Positions 1 to 4,748 of a DNA stretch of 9,393 nt are shown here, piece by piece. The translations under genes were made by a program, and so were the position numbers. How positions within the stretch are numbered: position 1 is the first letter of the stretch; each line of letters starts with the position of its first letter. Below the pieces are notes generated by a model. It was not told where the DNA came from. It was given only the letters and a program-made list of their open reading frames with translations, and made no database searches. The DNA comes from an uncultured Ectothiorhodospiraceae bacterium (GTDB taxonomy: Bacteria > Pseudomonadota > Gammaproteobacteria > UBA6429 > Thiohalophilaceae): assembly GCA_947259425.1 (NCBI GenBank), contig CAMYMO010000359.1:1-9393 (forward strand). Direction: 5' to 3'.

Positions 1-581
1 ATGAACGTATGATCGAGAGGGTTAAAGGTGGGGATGGTGAATATTGGATAGAACTTCTCATCAGCATGACAAAAGGAGCGGTCGCAGGTACAAAGGTAGT
101 CGGTCCCAACATCGGCCTCGTTGGTGGTGAGGAGCTGTCATTAGATGGTATGAAACTAAAAATTCATCATACTGGCCACGCGCACACTGATCATGATCTT
201 ATGATCGAAGTCAGCGAAGACAAGGTATTATTTTTTGGAGATATAGTGGCAACCAAGCGAGTCCCTAATTCGGACGTACCTCAGGATGCGAATTTCAAGG
301 GAACAATCATAGCCATTAAGACTATGCTAGATAAACCAATCGATATTTATATACCTGGACACGGTAAGAGTGGTGGTCGTGAAGTGCCTGAGTCCTCTTT
401 GAATTTCCTGGAAGCGCTCCATTCCTCTGTTTCTAAATACTTTGACGAAGGCTTAGAAAGCTTTGAAATGAAGAAAAAAGTTAGAACAGATTTGAATGAG
501 TATAAAGATTGGAATAACTTTATTGAGATTGATCGTGTAATAAATTATGTTTACCAAGAAGTTGAGCGCGATAACTTTTAG
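1..581 (+). CDS. MBL-fold metallo-hydrolase, C-terminal part (start outside window)
   Basis: The frame is open to the left edge, so the first Met seen (position 9) is probably internal and the true start lies upstream. Counting from that Met, the sequence shows the later metal-binding motifs of the metallo-beta-lactamase fold: a TGHAHTDH segment at residues 55-62 (third His, in a region usually written PGHTxxD), the strand VLFFGDI with the bridging Asp at 78, and PGHGK with the last His at 118. The N-terminal HxHxDH motif that binds the first zinc is missing because it falls off the edge. A charged helical tail of about 70 residues follows. These enzymes are usually two-zinc hydrolases of esters, thioesters or lactams; the substrate cannot be read here. 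There is no close downstream partner gene. The family is fairly certain, the function unknown. Confidence 0.8.
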   Translation, partial: ERMIERVKGGDGEYWIELLISMTKGAVAGTKVVGPNIGLVGGEELSLDGMKLKIHHTGHAHTDHDLMIEVSEDKVLFFGDIVATKRVPNSDVPQDANFKGTIIAIKTMLDKPIDIYIPGHGKSGGREVPESSLNFLEALHSSVSKYFDEGLESFEMKKKVRTDLNEYKDWNNFIEIDRVINYVYQEVERDNF

Positions 582-596
582 TAAAACCAGTCGTTC

Positions 597-643
597 GGTT
601 AACTTGTCATTCAAGTTCGTGGACGCCAGAACTGCTATGAACC
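597..643 (+). other. attC-like half site with imperfect dyad (possible integron relic)
   Basis: The run GTTAAC-TTGTC-ATTCAAG at 598-615, 16 nt after the MBL stop codon, resembles the left half of integron cassette attC sites (an R''-like AAC followed by a TCAAG L''-like box). The segment can fold imperfectly: GGTT 597-600 with AACC 640-643, and AGTTC 614-618 with GAACT 629-633. A canonical right half with GTTRRRY was not found, and the dyad is shorter than typical attC sites. It may be a decayed cassette end or a coincidence. Confidence 0.25.
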
Positions 644-859
644 ACTCCATTAAAAATTGACACCTATAAATTAGAAGGGGCGTCAATTTTATTTGGGAGG
701 TTCACTTCGCTTGTTTTTGGTGACTTTAAACTGGTTAAACAGATTTTAGAATCGATTGGTATGTTCCCTACAGCAACAATCTTATTTTTACTTGGCCTAC
801 TATTTTTATTTGATACTATTAAGGCATTTAATAACACCAGGAATGAAAAAATAATCTGA
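641..859 (+). pseudogene. possible remnant of a small membrane protein gene
   Basis: The + frame open from 641 to the TGA at 857-859 encodes about 72 residues that end in one strong hydrophobic segment (FPTATILFLLGLLFLFD) and a polar, basic tail (KAFNNTRNEKII). This is the look of a genuine C-terminal transmembrane anchor. However, the first ATG is at 761, in the middle of the frame just before that segment, no ribosome-binding site is visible, and a stop lies just upstream at 638-640. I read it as the tail of a gene that lost its 5' end, or possibly a very short membrane peptide starting at 761 (32 residues). No family is recognised. It lies just after the attC-like half site, which would fit a broken gene cassette, but this is inference. 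Confidence 0.3.
653..690. repeat. perfect 9-bp inverted repeat, AAAATTGAC-N20-GTCAATTTT
   Basis: The arms 653-661 and 682-690 are exact reverse complements separated by 20 nt. The arms are AT-rich and the right arm ends in four T, so a transcript could form a weak terminator-like stem about 70 nt after the MBL stop. It could equally be an operator or the edge of a lost insertion. Confidence 0.5.
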
Positions 860-985
860 TAAATCGTTCTAGTTCGTGATACCCCGCCGTTTCGCTGTTT
901 GGCAGCCAATTGTTTCAATCGTTGAATTCTTATACAATTGTAAATATTAGCAACAGTCTCCTCTGTAATTTAACGGTACAAAACG

Positions 986-1390
986 ATGAATAGAGCCTGC
1001 CCGATAGTATTAAGGAACAAGAATAATCAGCTTGAACTGCTTGCCTTCAAACACCCCAATGGCGAGAGTCAATGGGTTAAAGGTAAGCTAAATAAAGGGG
1101 AGCATCTTGAGAGTGCGTGTATTCGAGAGCTCGAAGAAGAATCCGGAATTCAGGCACAGGTGGTGAGACAACTGGGAACCTGGGATTCTAATTTTAAAAA
1201 CCAGATATGGGGTTTCTGCCTGATGCACTATGACGGTTTACAACCGGATACTTGGGAGTTTGAGACCAAAGATGATGGTGGCCACCTGTTCAGTTTTTTC
1301 TGGCAGCCGTTGAATCGCCCGCTAAGCGGAAACTGGAAAGACGTTCACCAAAACGCATTTCAATATATCAAGGCTGCTTTGGGTAAATAA
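986..1390 (+). CDS. NUDIX hydrolase
   Basis: This protein of 134 residues is a single NUDIX domain, a usual length for a stand-alone member. The Nudix box G-x5-E-x7-REUxEExGU is perfect at residues 33-55: Gly33, Glu39, Arg47-Glu48, the metal-binding pair Glu51-Glu52 and Gly54. These residues bind Mg2+ and catalyse cleavage of nucleoside diphosphates linked to another moiety. The N-terminus (VLRNKNNQLELLAFKHP) is the usual first strand pair. The rest has many aromatics (Trp at about residues 67, 75, 90 and 106), but I cannot assign a substrate such as ADP-ribose, dNTP, Ap4A or capped RNA. No clear Shine-Dalgarno precedes the ATG at 986, yet no better start is seen. It probably acts in the cytoplasm. 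A short gene follows after 29 nt on the same strand. The family is certain, the substrate unknown. Confidence 0.93.
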   Translation: MNRACPIVLRNKNNQLELLAFKHPNGESQWVKGKLNKGEHLESACIRELEEESGIQAQVVRQLGTWDSNFKNQIWGFCLMHYDGLQPDTWEFETKDDGGHLFSFFWQPLNRPLSGNWKDVHQNAFQYIKAALGK

Positions 1391-1419
1391 AAGTCTGAAA
1401 TAAAACTGTTGTATTAGAA

Positions 1420-1623
1420 ATGTATAGGTCTACAAAAATACAGACAACAATCTCTACCCTGAAGGAAATTCAACAAGCTGGTGTGTCACTTACCGAGGCA
1501 ACCCGATCACTCCATAGAAATGAAAATGTTCCATTTGATGATATTTGGCCGGCGATTATGCAGCTACGTCAAATTAGTGAAAAGGAAGCCATGCAGCTCA
1601 CCAAGCAATGGTGTGTGCCTTAG
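1420..1623 (+). CDS. small uncharacterised protein
   Basis: This frame encodes 67 residues with no signal peptide or membrane segment. It is rich in polar and amphipathic helix-forming stretches (about residues 10-30 and 45-65), with a central FDDIWPAIMQL and a C-terminal QLTKQWCVP. The pattern looks like a small helical-bundle or DNA/protein-binding peptide, but I do not recognise a family. It starts 29 nt after the NUDIX stop and may be co-transcribed with it, though no good ribosome-binding site is visible. A longer frame at 1481-1699 overlaps it; that product is Cys/Met/Lys-rich and looks like an out-of-frame shadow. That this gene is real is likely but unproven. Confidence 0.5.
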   Translation: MYRSTKIQTTISTLKEIQQAGVSLTEATRSLHRNENVPFDDIWPAIMQLRQISEKEAMQLTKQWCVP

Positions 1624-1710
1624 TGGTATCAGGCGTGAGAATATTCTTGGTTTAATGATGCGAATTTATCTCTGGCCATCGAATTTAAAATTGAAATAAA
1701 CAACTTGATG

Positions 1711-1731
1711 CGGCGGCCGTGCCGACTTTTT
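1711..1731 (+). terminator. possible weak rho-independent terminator
   Basis: CGGC 1711-1714 pairs with GCCG 1721-1724 around a 6-nt loop, and five T follow at 1727-1731. The stem is only 4 bp, so this is a weak candidate. Its place, about 90 nt after the small gene, suits the end of the NUDIX/small-gene transcript. Confidence 0.3.
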
Positions 1732-1845
1732 AAGCTTTGCTTGCGTAATGAGTTTGTTTGAACTATCTCGAATAACTGGGGTGCAATGTGTTGTTGTGGT
1801 TTGTCCTATTCAGACCCCTAAACTATTCGGAAATGAGTGTTACAC

Positions 1846-1858
1846 TTGATAGTATCAA
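1846..1858. promoter_or_regulatory. palindrome TTGATA-G-TATCAA upstream of the kinase gene
   Basis: A perfect 6+1+6 palindrome ends 7 nt before the kinase Shine-Dalgarno (GAGGTG, 1865-1870). Its size and place suit a repressor operator at the kinase promoter or the start of its leader. No specific regulator is recognised, and no convincing -35/-10 pair was found. Confidence 0.35.
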
Positions 1859-1877
1859 TGAATAGAGGTGGCTCATT

Positions 1878-2852
1878 ATGCCGATGTTTAAGCAGCCCGC
1901 AAAAGAATACGATCATGTCTTTCTGGAAGATACCGATGAACCCCTTCCGGAGAAACTGAATCCGAGTACCCGCTATCTGTTCCTCAGCACGGTGGCGAAG
2001 GGCGGCAAGTCGTTGATCAAATCCTGTAAGGACAGGCATTTAAATCGGCTGGTTGCGTACAAGACATTACGTCCTGAATTTCAGAACGATGAAATCGAAA
2101 CGACACGCTTGTTACGTGAAGCCCGGGTTTCCGCGATGCTCCAGCACCCTAACACCATGCCGGTTTATGAGGTGGGTCGTGACAACCGAGGATATTACTA
2201 CTTCACAATGAAGTTGGTTCACGGTTATACCCTGCGCGAGATTATGGATTATCGCGAACGGTATGATCTGACCCAGCTGATTGAGGTGATACAAGATATT
2301 GCTCGTGCCTTAGCTTATGCACATGTACACGGTGTGGCCCATCGTGATATCAAACCTGAAAATATCCTGGTGGGTCCTTATGGTGAGGTCTTGTTGCTTG
2401 ACTGGGGATTAGCCAAAGTATGGCGCAAAGACGGAACAACGCTCGTTGAGGATAACGATGAAAGCAAATCAATTATTGATTCTGATAAAACAATGACCGG
2501 GCACGGAAAGTTACAGGGTACGTTATGTTACATGTCTCCAGAGCAAATCCGTCGCGACCCGGATATTAGTTTTAGCACCGATATCTACAGCCTCGGTTCA
2601 GTGCTCTACGAAGTACTAACCGGCCAACCTCCCTTCAATAGCGACAAAACATATGAGGTACTGGACATGGTACAAAATCAGCAACCCGCCAAACCCTCAG
2701 AGATCAGCCAATACCCGGTTCCGAAAGTCCTGGAAACACTGTGTTTGAAATGCCTCAATAAGAGACCGCCTGAGCGACCTGCTTCTATGGAAGATGTACT
2801 ACAGATCCTGCAACATAACTGGTCGGCCGATCTATTACGCAGTAACCGTTAA
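1878..2852 (+). CDS. soluble Hanks-type (PknB-like) Ser/Thr protein kinase
   Basis: This 324-residue protein is almost entirely one kinase domain and should phosphorylate Ser/Thr of cytoplasmic proteins with ATP. Visible landmarks are the ATP-anchoring Lys62 (VAYK), the helix-C Glu81 (LREAR), the catalytic loop HRDIKPEN at 155-162 (Asp157, Lys159, Asn162), DWG at 175-177 in place of DFG, SPE at 220-222 (the APE position), DIYSLG at 235-240, and the late Arg300. The glycine-rich loop is degenerate: around 39-50 it reads VAKGGKSLIKSC rather than GxGxxG. The activation segment carries a long acidic, Ser/Thr-rich insert (about 183-212) that could be autophosphorylated. There is no membrane segment or sensor domain (PASTA, TPR), unlike many PknB proteins. 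The ATG has a good Shine-Dalgarno, GAGGTG, 7 nt upstream. The gene converges on glnII. The kinase call is firm; its targets are unknown. Confidence 0.93.
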   Translation: MPMFKQPAKEYDHVFLEDTDEPLPEKLNPSTRYLFLSTVAKGGKSLIKSCKDRHLNRLVAYKTLRPEFQNDEIETTRLLREARVSAMLQHPNTMPVYEVGRDNRGYYYFTMKLVHGYTLREIMDYRERYDLTQLIEVIQDIARALAYAHVHGVAHRDIKPENILVGPYGEVLLLDWGLAKVWRKDGTTLVEDNDESKSIIDSDKTMTGHGKLQGTLCYMSPEQIRRDPDISFSTDIYSLGSVLYEVLTGQPPFNSDKTYEVLDMVQNQQPAKPSEISQYPVPKVLETLCLKCLNKRPPERPASMEDVLQILQHNWSADLLRSNR

Positions 2853-2886
2853 GCCAGCTCAAAAGACCAGGAAAAATTGAGGTATA

Positions 2887-2920
2887 AAAAAACCGGCGTA
2901 GTCACCTACCCCGGTTTTTT
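2887..2920. terminator. bidirectional rho-independent terminator (kinase / glnII)
   Basis: Six A (2887-2892), CCGG, a C, GTAG, the loop TCAC, CTAC, a C, CCGG and six T (2915-2920) form a nearly perfect symmetric hairpin with one C-C mismatch. The T-run follows the stem on either strand. It therefore ends both the kinase transcript (stop 34 nt to the left) and the glnII transcript (stop 36 nt to the right). Confidence 0.9.
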
Positions 2921-2955
2921 ATTTAGACCTGATACTTCTTTATTAGGTGCTTAAT

Positions 2956-3978
2956 TTACGCCAGGGCTTCCTTGGTGATCTTAACGATGATTGAAGCGAC
3001 CTTATAAGGATCAGCATTGGATGAAGGTCGGCGATCTTCCAATCGTCCTTTCCAGCCATCTTCTACTGTACTAACAGGAATACGAATCGATGCACCCCGA
3101 TCCGATACACCATAGCTAAACTGATCGATAGATTGTGTTTCGTGTCTACCCGTTAAACGTTGCTCATTATGTGCACCGTAGACGGCAATACATGCAGGAA
3201 TATTCGGGCCCTTACCGAATTCTTCACAAATCTTGGTGAACACAGTTTCATCACCAGAGTCACGCATTGGGCCATTGGAGAAGTTGGCGTGCATACCAGA
3301 ACCGTTCCAGTCTGTGTCACCTAGTGGTTTTGGATGCCAGTCAATGGCCAGGTCATGTTGCTCAGCCGTACGCTCTAATAAGTAGCGTGCCAACCAGATT
3401 TCATCACCTGCGCGTTTTGCACTCTTGGCGAAGATCTGGAATTCCCACTGACCAGCCGCCACTTCTGCATTGATACCTTCAACGTTAAGGCCTGCTTCTA
3501 AACACAAGTCAAGATGCTCTTCAATCAGGTCACGCTTGTAAGCATTGCGAGCACCGACCGAACAGTAGTATGGGCCTTGTGGTGGTGGATAACCGCCGGC
3601 AGGGAAACCGGGTGGTAAATTCGTGTCTGGATTCCAGAGGAAATATTCCTGTTCGAAACCAAACCAGAAATCTTCATCGTCTTCGTTCTCATCAATAGTC
3701 GCACGTCCATTAGACTCATGCGGTGTACCATCCGCATTTAGAACCTCAGTCATCACCAGGTAAGAGTTAGTACGAGCTGGATCAGGAATGATGGCAACCG
3801 GCTTTAACAAACAATCAGAGGCATTGCCTTCTGCTTGTTCGGTAGAGCTGCCGTCAAATACCCACATCGGACAATCCTCCAGTTTGCCGCCGAAATCAGA
3901 ACGGACCATGGTTTTGCTGCGCAGACTCTGAGTCGGCTTATAGCCGTCGAGCCAGATGTATTCCAACTTACTTTTCAT
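2956..3978 (-). CDS. glnII: glutamine synthetase type II (eukaryote-like GSII)
   Basis: The enzyme makes glutamine from glutamate, ammonium and ATP in the cytoplasm. The 340-residue length fits GSII (about 330-370), not the roughly 470-residue bacterial GSI encoded by glnA. GSII landmarks include IWLDGY at 8-13, FDGSSTEQAEG at 41-51 with SDCLLKPV at 54-61, the metal-ligand region FGFEQEYFLW at 107-116, GPYYCSVGA at 135-143, EVAAGQWEFQ at 172-181, NGSGMHANFS at 225-234, NEQRLTGRHET at 271-281, and RGASIRIP at 294-301 followed by EDRRPSSNADPY at 314-325. There is no GSI adenylylation-loop sequence, as expected for GSII. The start has GGAGA (3989-3993) 10 nt upstream. The upstream region carries a sigma-54-like promoter and NtrC-like sites. 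GSII is scattered in bacteria (rhizobia, Frankia, Streptomyces, some proteobacteria), alongside or in place of GSI. Confidence 0.97.
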   Translation of the reverse strand: MKSKLEYIWLDGYKPTQSLRSKTMVRSDFGGKLEDCPMWVFDGSSTEQAEGNASDCLLKPVAIIPDPARTNSYLVMTEVLNADGTPHESNGRATIDENEDDEDFWFGFEQEYFLWNPDTNLPPGFPAGGYPPPQGPYYCSVGARNAYKRDLIEEHLDLCLEAGLNVEGINAEVAAGQWEFQIFAKSAKRAGDEIWLARYLLERTAEQHDLAIDWHPKPLGDTDWNGSGMHANFSNGPMRDSGDETVFTKICEEFGKGPNIPACIAVYGAHNEQRLTGRHETQSIDQFSYGVSDRGASIRIPVSTVEDGWKGRLEDRRPSSNADPYKVASIIVKITKEALA

Positions 3979-4130
3979 GTTTTTATAATCTCCAAGCTTA
4001 AAGATAAATTTTTACGCTATGGCGTAATGTTAAATGCATCATTTGACCAAAGCCCTGTCGGACTACCGGCCTATGATGCGAAACGGGTTAGCTCTATACA
4101 TGATTCGAGGGCCATTCTGAGTGCCATGTC

Positions 4131-4148
4131 ATGCCCATTTTCGGGCAT
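4131..4148 (-). repeat. hairpin in the glnII leader
   Basis: ATGCCC (4131-4136) and GGGCAT (4143-4148) are perfect complements around a 6-nt loop. If transcription starts near 4184, this hairpin lies about 35-55 nt into the glnII mRNA leader. It is not followed by a T-run on the minus strand, so it is not a simple terminator; a role in mRNA stability or binding is possible. Confidence 0.4.
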
Positions 4149-4194
4149 TAAATCCTCAAATCTTTGATCAAGCTGAGCACTATATAGTTACCTA

Positions 4195-4210
4195 AGCATC
4201 ATCGATGCCA
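4195..4210 (-). promoter_or_regulatory. sigma-54-type -24/-12 promoter of glnII
   Basis: Read on the minus strand the element is TGGCATCGATGATGCT. Against the consensus TGGCACG-N4-TTGCW it keeps TGGCA and TGC followed by T, and the GG (4209-4208) and GC (4197-4196) doublets are exactly 10 nt apart. Transcription would start near 4184 and give a leader of about 205 nt. NtrC-like sites at a fitting distance upstream strengthen the call. Confidence 0.65.
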
Positions 4211-4274
4211 CTTTCTAAATATACTTTAAAAACAAATAGATACAGAAAATCATGGTCCATTATCACAGTATAAA

Positions 4275-4291
4275 CGCACCAATACAGACAA
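4275..4291 (-). promoter_or_regulatory. weak second NtrC-like site
   Basis: One half (GCACCA, 4276-4281) matches the NtrC consensus half site TGCACCA at six of seven positions; the other half is poor. Its centre (4283) is 31 bp, about three helical turns, from the stronger site. That phasing resembles the paired NtrC sites of enteric glnA, but on sequence alone this site is marginal. Confidence 0.35.
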
Positions 4292-4305
4292 TTTATTCAT
4301 TGAAA

Positions 4306-4322
4306 TGCACCGATATTGTGCG
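4306..4322 (-). promoter_or_regulatory. NtrC-like enhancer site, TGCAC-N7-GTGCG
   Basis: The dyad TGCAC (4306-4310), seven bases, GTGCG (4318-4322) fits the NtrC consensus TGCAC-N7-GTGCA at nine of ten conserved positions. Its centre is about 130 bp upstream of the predicted sigma-54 start of glnII, a normal enhancer distance. It would let phosphorylated NtrC activate glnII under nitrogen limitation. Confidence 0.6.
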
Positions 4323-4342
4323 TTCTTTCAAAATGGGTTAAC

Positions 4343-4453
4343 GCTTGGGATTTGGAGGCTGTGCCGGTTCTGGGAGCCGCCAGGTTACCCCCGTTTATAG
4401 CTGTGGGGATGTGGTGGCTCAAATACTTTCCAGCAGAAAATGAAAGCTGCTGA
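4343..4453. other. GC-rich structured segment, unexplained
   Basis: This stretch is much richer in G and C than the AT-rich DNA around it. GAGCCGCCA (4374-4382) pairs with TGGTGGCTC (4412-4420) over 9 bp with one G-U pair, enclosing CCCC (from 4388) and GGGG (4405-4408). A second hairpin, CAGCAG (4431-4436) with CTGCTG (4447-4452), follows. On the + strand a frame from 4304 to the TGA at 4451-4453 stays open across it (49 codons, no ATG, TTG at 4316) and reads plausibly as protein (LPPFIAVGMWWLKYF). It could be a small RNA, a mobile-repeat remnant or a gene fragment. I recognise none of the known riboswitch classes here. Confidence 0.35.
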
Positions 4454-4505
4454 TGTTGTTTCAACTTAGTTCTATTTGAACCGTTCAGAACGTCAGATTG
4501 TATAT

Positions 4506-4548
4506 GCTTAATAAAAATAAGCTATATCACTCATTTTGTACATATAAT
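4506..4548 (+). promoter_or_regulatory. candidate sigma-70 promoter of the msh operon
   Basis: A perfect -10 hexamer TATAAT lies at 4543-4548, but no good -35 is found 16-18 bp upstream, which suggests an activated promoter. Upstream, an inverted repeat GCTTA (4506-4510) / TAAGC (4518-4522) with a 7-nt spacer occupies the -35 region and could bind a regulator. The start would be near 4555, giving a leader of about 190 nt before mshI. Confidence 0.4.
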
Positions 4549-4663
4549 AATCATAACAAGCGAATTTTCAGGTATTTTCGGCGATTAGTTAAAGTTTTAT
4601 CTGCAATATCCGAATCCATGTGTATTGATAGCCTCTTTGTTATGTTGGGCAGGATGCATTGGT

Positions 4664-4677
4664 GATCATGGATGATC
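4664..4677. repeat. palindrome GATCAT-GG-ATGATC in the msh leader
   Basis: A perfect 6+2+6 dyad lies about 70 nt before the mshI start. The spacer is too small for a full RNA hairpin, so a DNA-binding site is more likely than an RNA structure, or it is chance. It overlaps the ATG (4668) of a short leader frame. Confidence 0.35.
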
Positions 4678-4736
4678 GCAGCTATCTCCGATTTAAAATA
4701 CTCGAGTCAGACAGGACTTGCTGGTCTACACCCTGA
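4668..4736 (+). CDS. possible leader peptide (22 codons) upstream of mshI
   Basis: ATG 4668 to TGA 4734-4736 is a short frame, MDDRSYLRF...CWSTP, in the same reading frame as mshI and separated from it only by that stop. The stop lies 12 nt before the proposed mshI start, right at its Shine-Dalgarno. A ribosome finishing here would open the hairpin around that site, so translational coupling is possible. Its own ribosome-binding site is weak (GGTG, 4661-4664). It may be chance. Confidence 0.25.
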   Translation: MDDRSYLRFKILESDRTCWSTP

Positions 4737-4747
4737 CAGGAGGTCAG
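4733..4747 (+). promoter_or_regulatory. Shine-Dalgarno of mshI in a hairpin loop
   Basis: CTGAC (4733-4737), AGGAG (4738-4742) and GTCAG (4743-4747) form a perfect 5-bp inverted repeat whose loop is the Shine-Dalgarno core. AGGAGG (4738-4743) lies 5 nt before the ATT at 4749. An upstream GTCAG (4706-4710) could pair with the same CTGAC and undo the hairpin, so two exclusive folds are possible. Confidence 0.5.
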
Positions 4748-4748
4748 C

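Larger units (their letters stand above)
582..985. other. 404-bp spacer between the MBL and NUDIX genes
   Basis: No intact gene is convincing here. From left to right it holds an attC-like half site (about 597-643), a perfect 9-bp inverted repeat (653-690), an open frame without an early ATG that encodes a hydrophobic peptide (641-859), and AT-rich sequence before the NUDIX gene. In that last part, TTGAAT at 922-927 and TATTAG at 945-950 are 17 bp apart and could be a weak sigma-70 promoter for the NUDIX gene, each matching consensus at four of six positions. Confidence 0.6.
3979..4748. other. 770-bp divergent regulatory region between glnII and the msh operon
   Basis: No conventional gene lies here. 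The left part holds the glnII leader (about 205 nt), its sigma-54-like promoter and NtrC-like sites. The middle (about 4343-4453) is a GC-rich structured segment. The right part (4500-4748) is AT-rich and holds a TATAAT box and the msh leader. A frame at 3835-4167 on the + strand is antisense to glnII and its leader and has no recognisable product. Confidence 0.7.

Noticed and set aside
657..670. TTGACA (657-662) as a -35 promoter box
   Set aside because: No -10-like hexamer lies 16-18 bp downstream; the hexamer belongs to the 9-bp inverted repeat.
664..918. 84-residue minus-strand frame in the spacer after the MBL gene
   Set aside because: It is antisense to the hydrophobic + strand frame, lacks a ribosome-binding site and shows no family features.
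1481..1699. 72-residue + frame overlapping the small gene at 1420-1623
   Set aside because: Its composition (rich in Cys, Met, Lys and Arg, with no pattern) looks like a shifted reading of the other frame, which has a better helical protein pattern.
4111..4126. TGGCAC on the minus strand (4126-4121) followed by a GC at 4112-4111, as a sigma-54 promoter of glnII
   Set aside because: The GG and GC doublets are 11 nt apart, not 10, and sigma-54 is strict about this spacing. The element at 4195-4210 has exact spacing and better placed enhancers.
3835..4167. 110-residue + frame over the glnII 5' end and leader
   Set aside because: Half of it is antisense to the well-supported glnII and the rest covers its leader; no recognisable product.
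4556..4748. A cyclic-di-GMP (GEMM) riboswitch in the msh leader
   Set aside because: Attractive because MSHA pili respond to c-di-GMP, but the conserved GEMM core segments were not found on the + strand of the leader.
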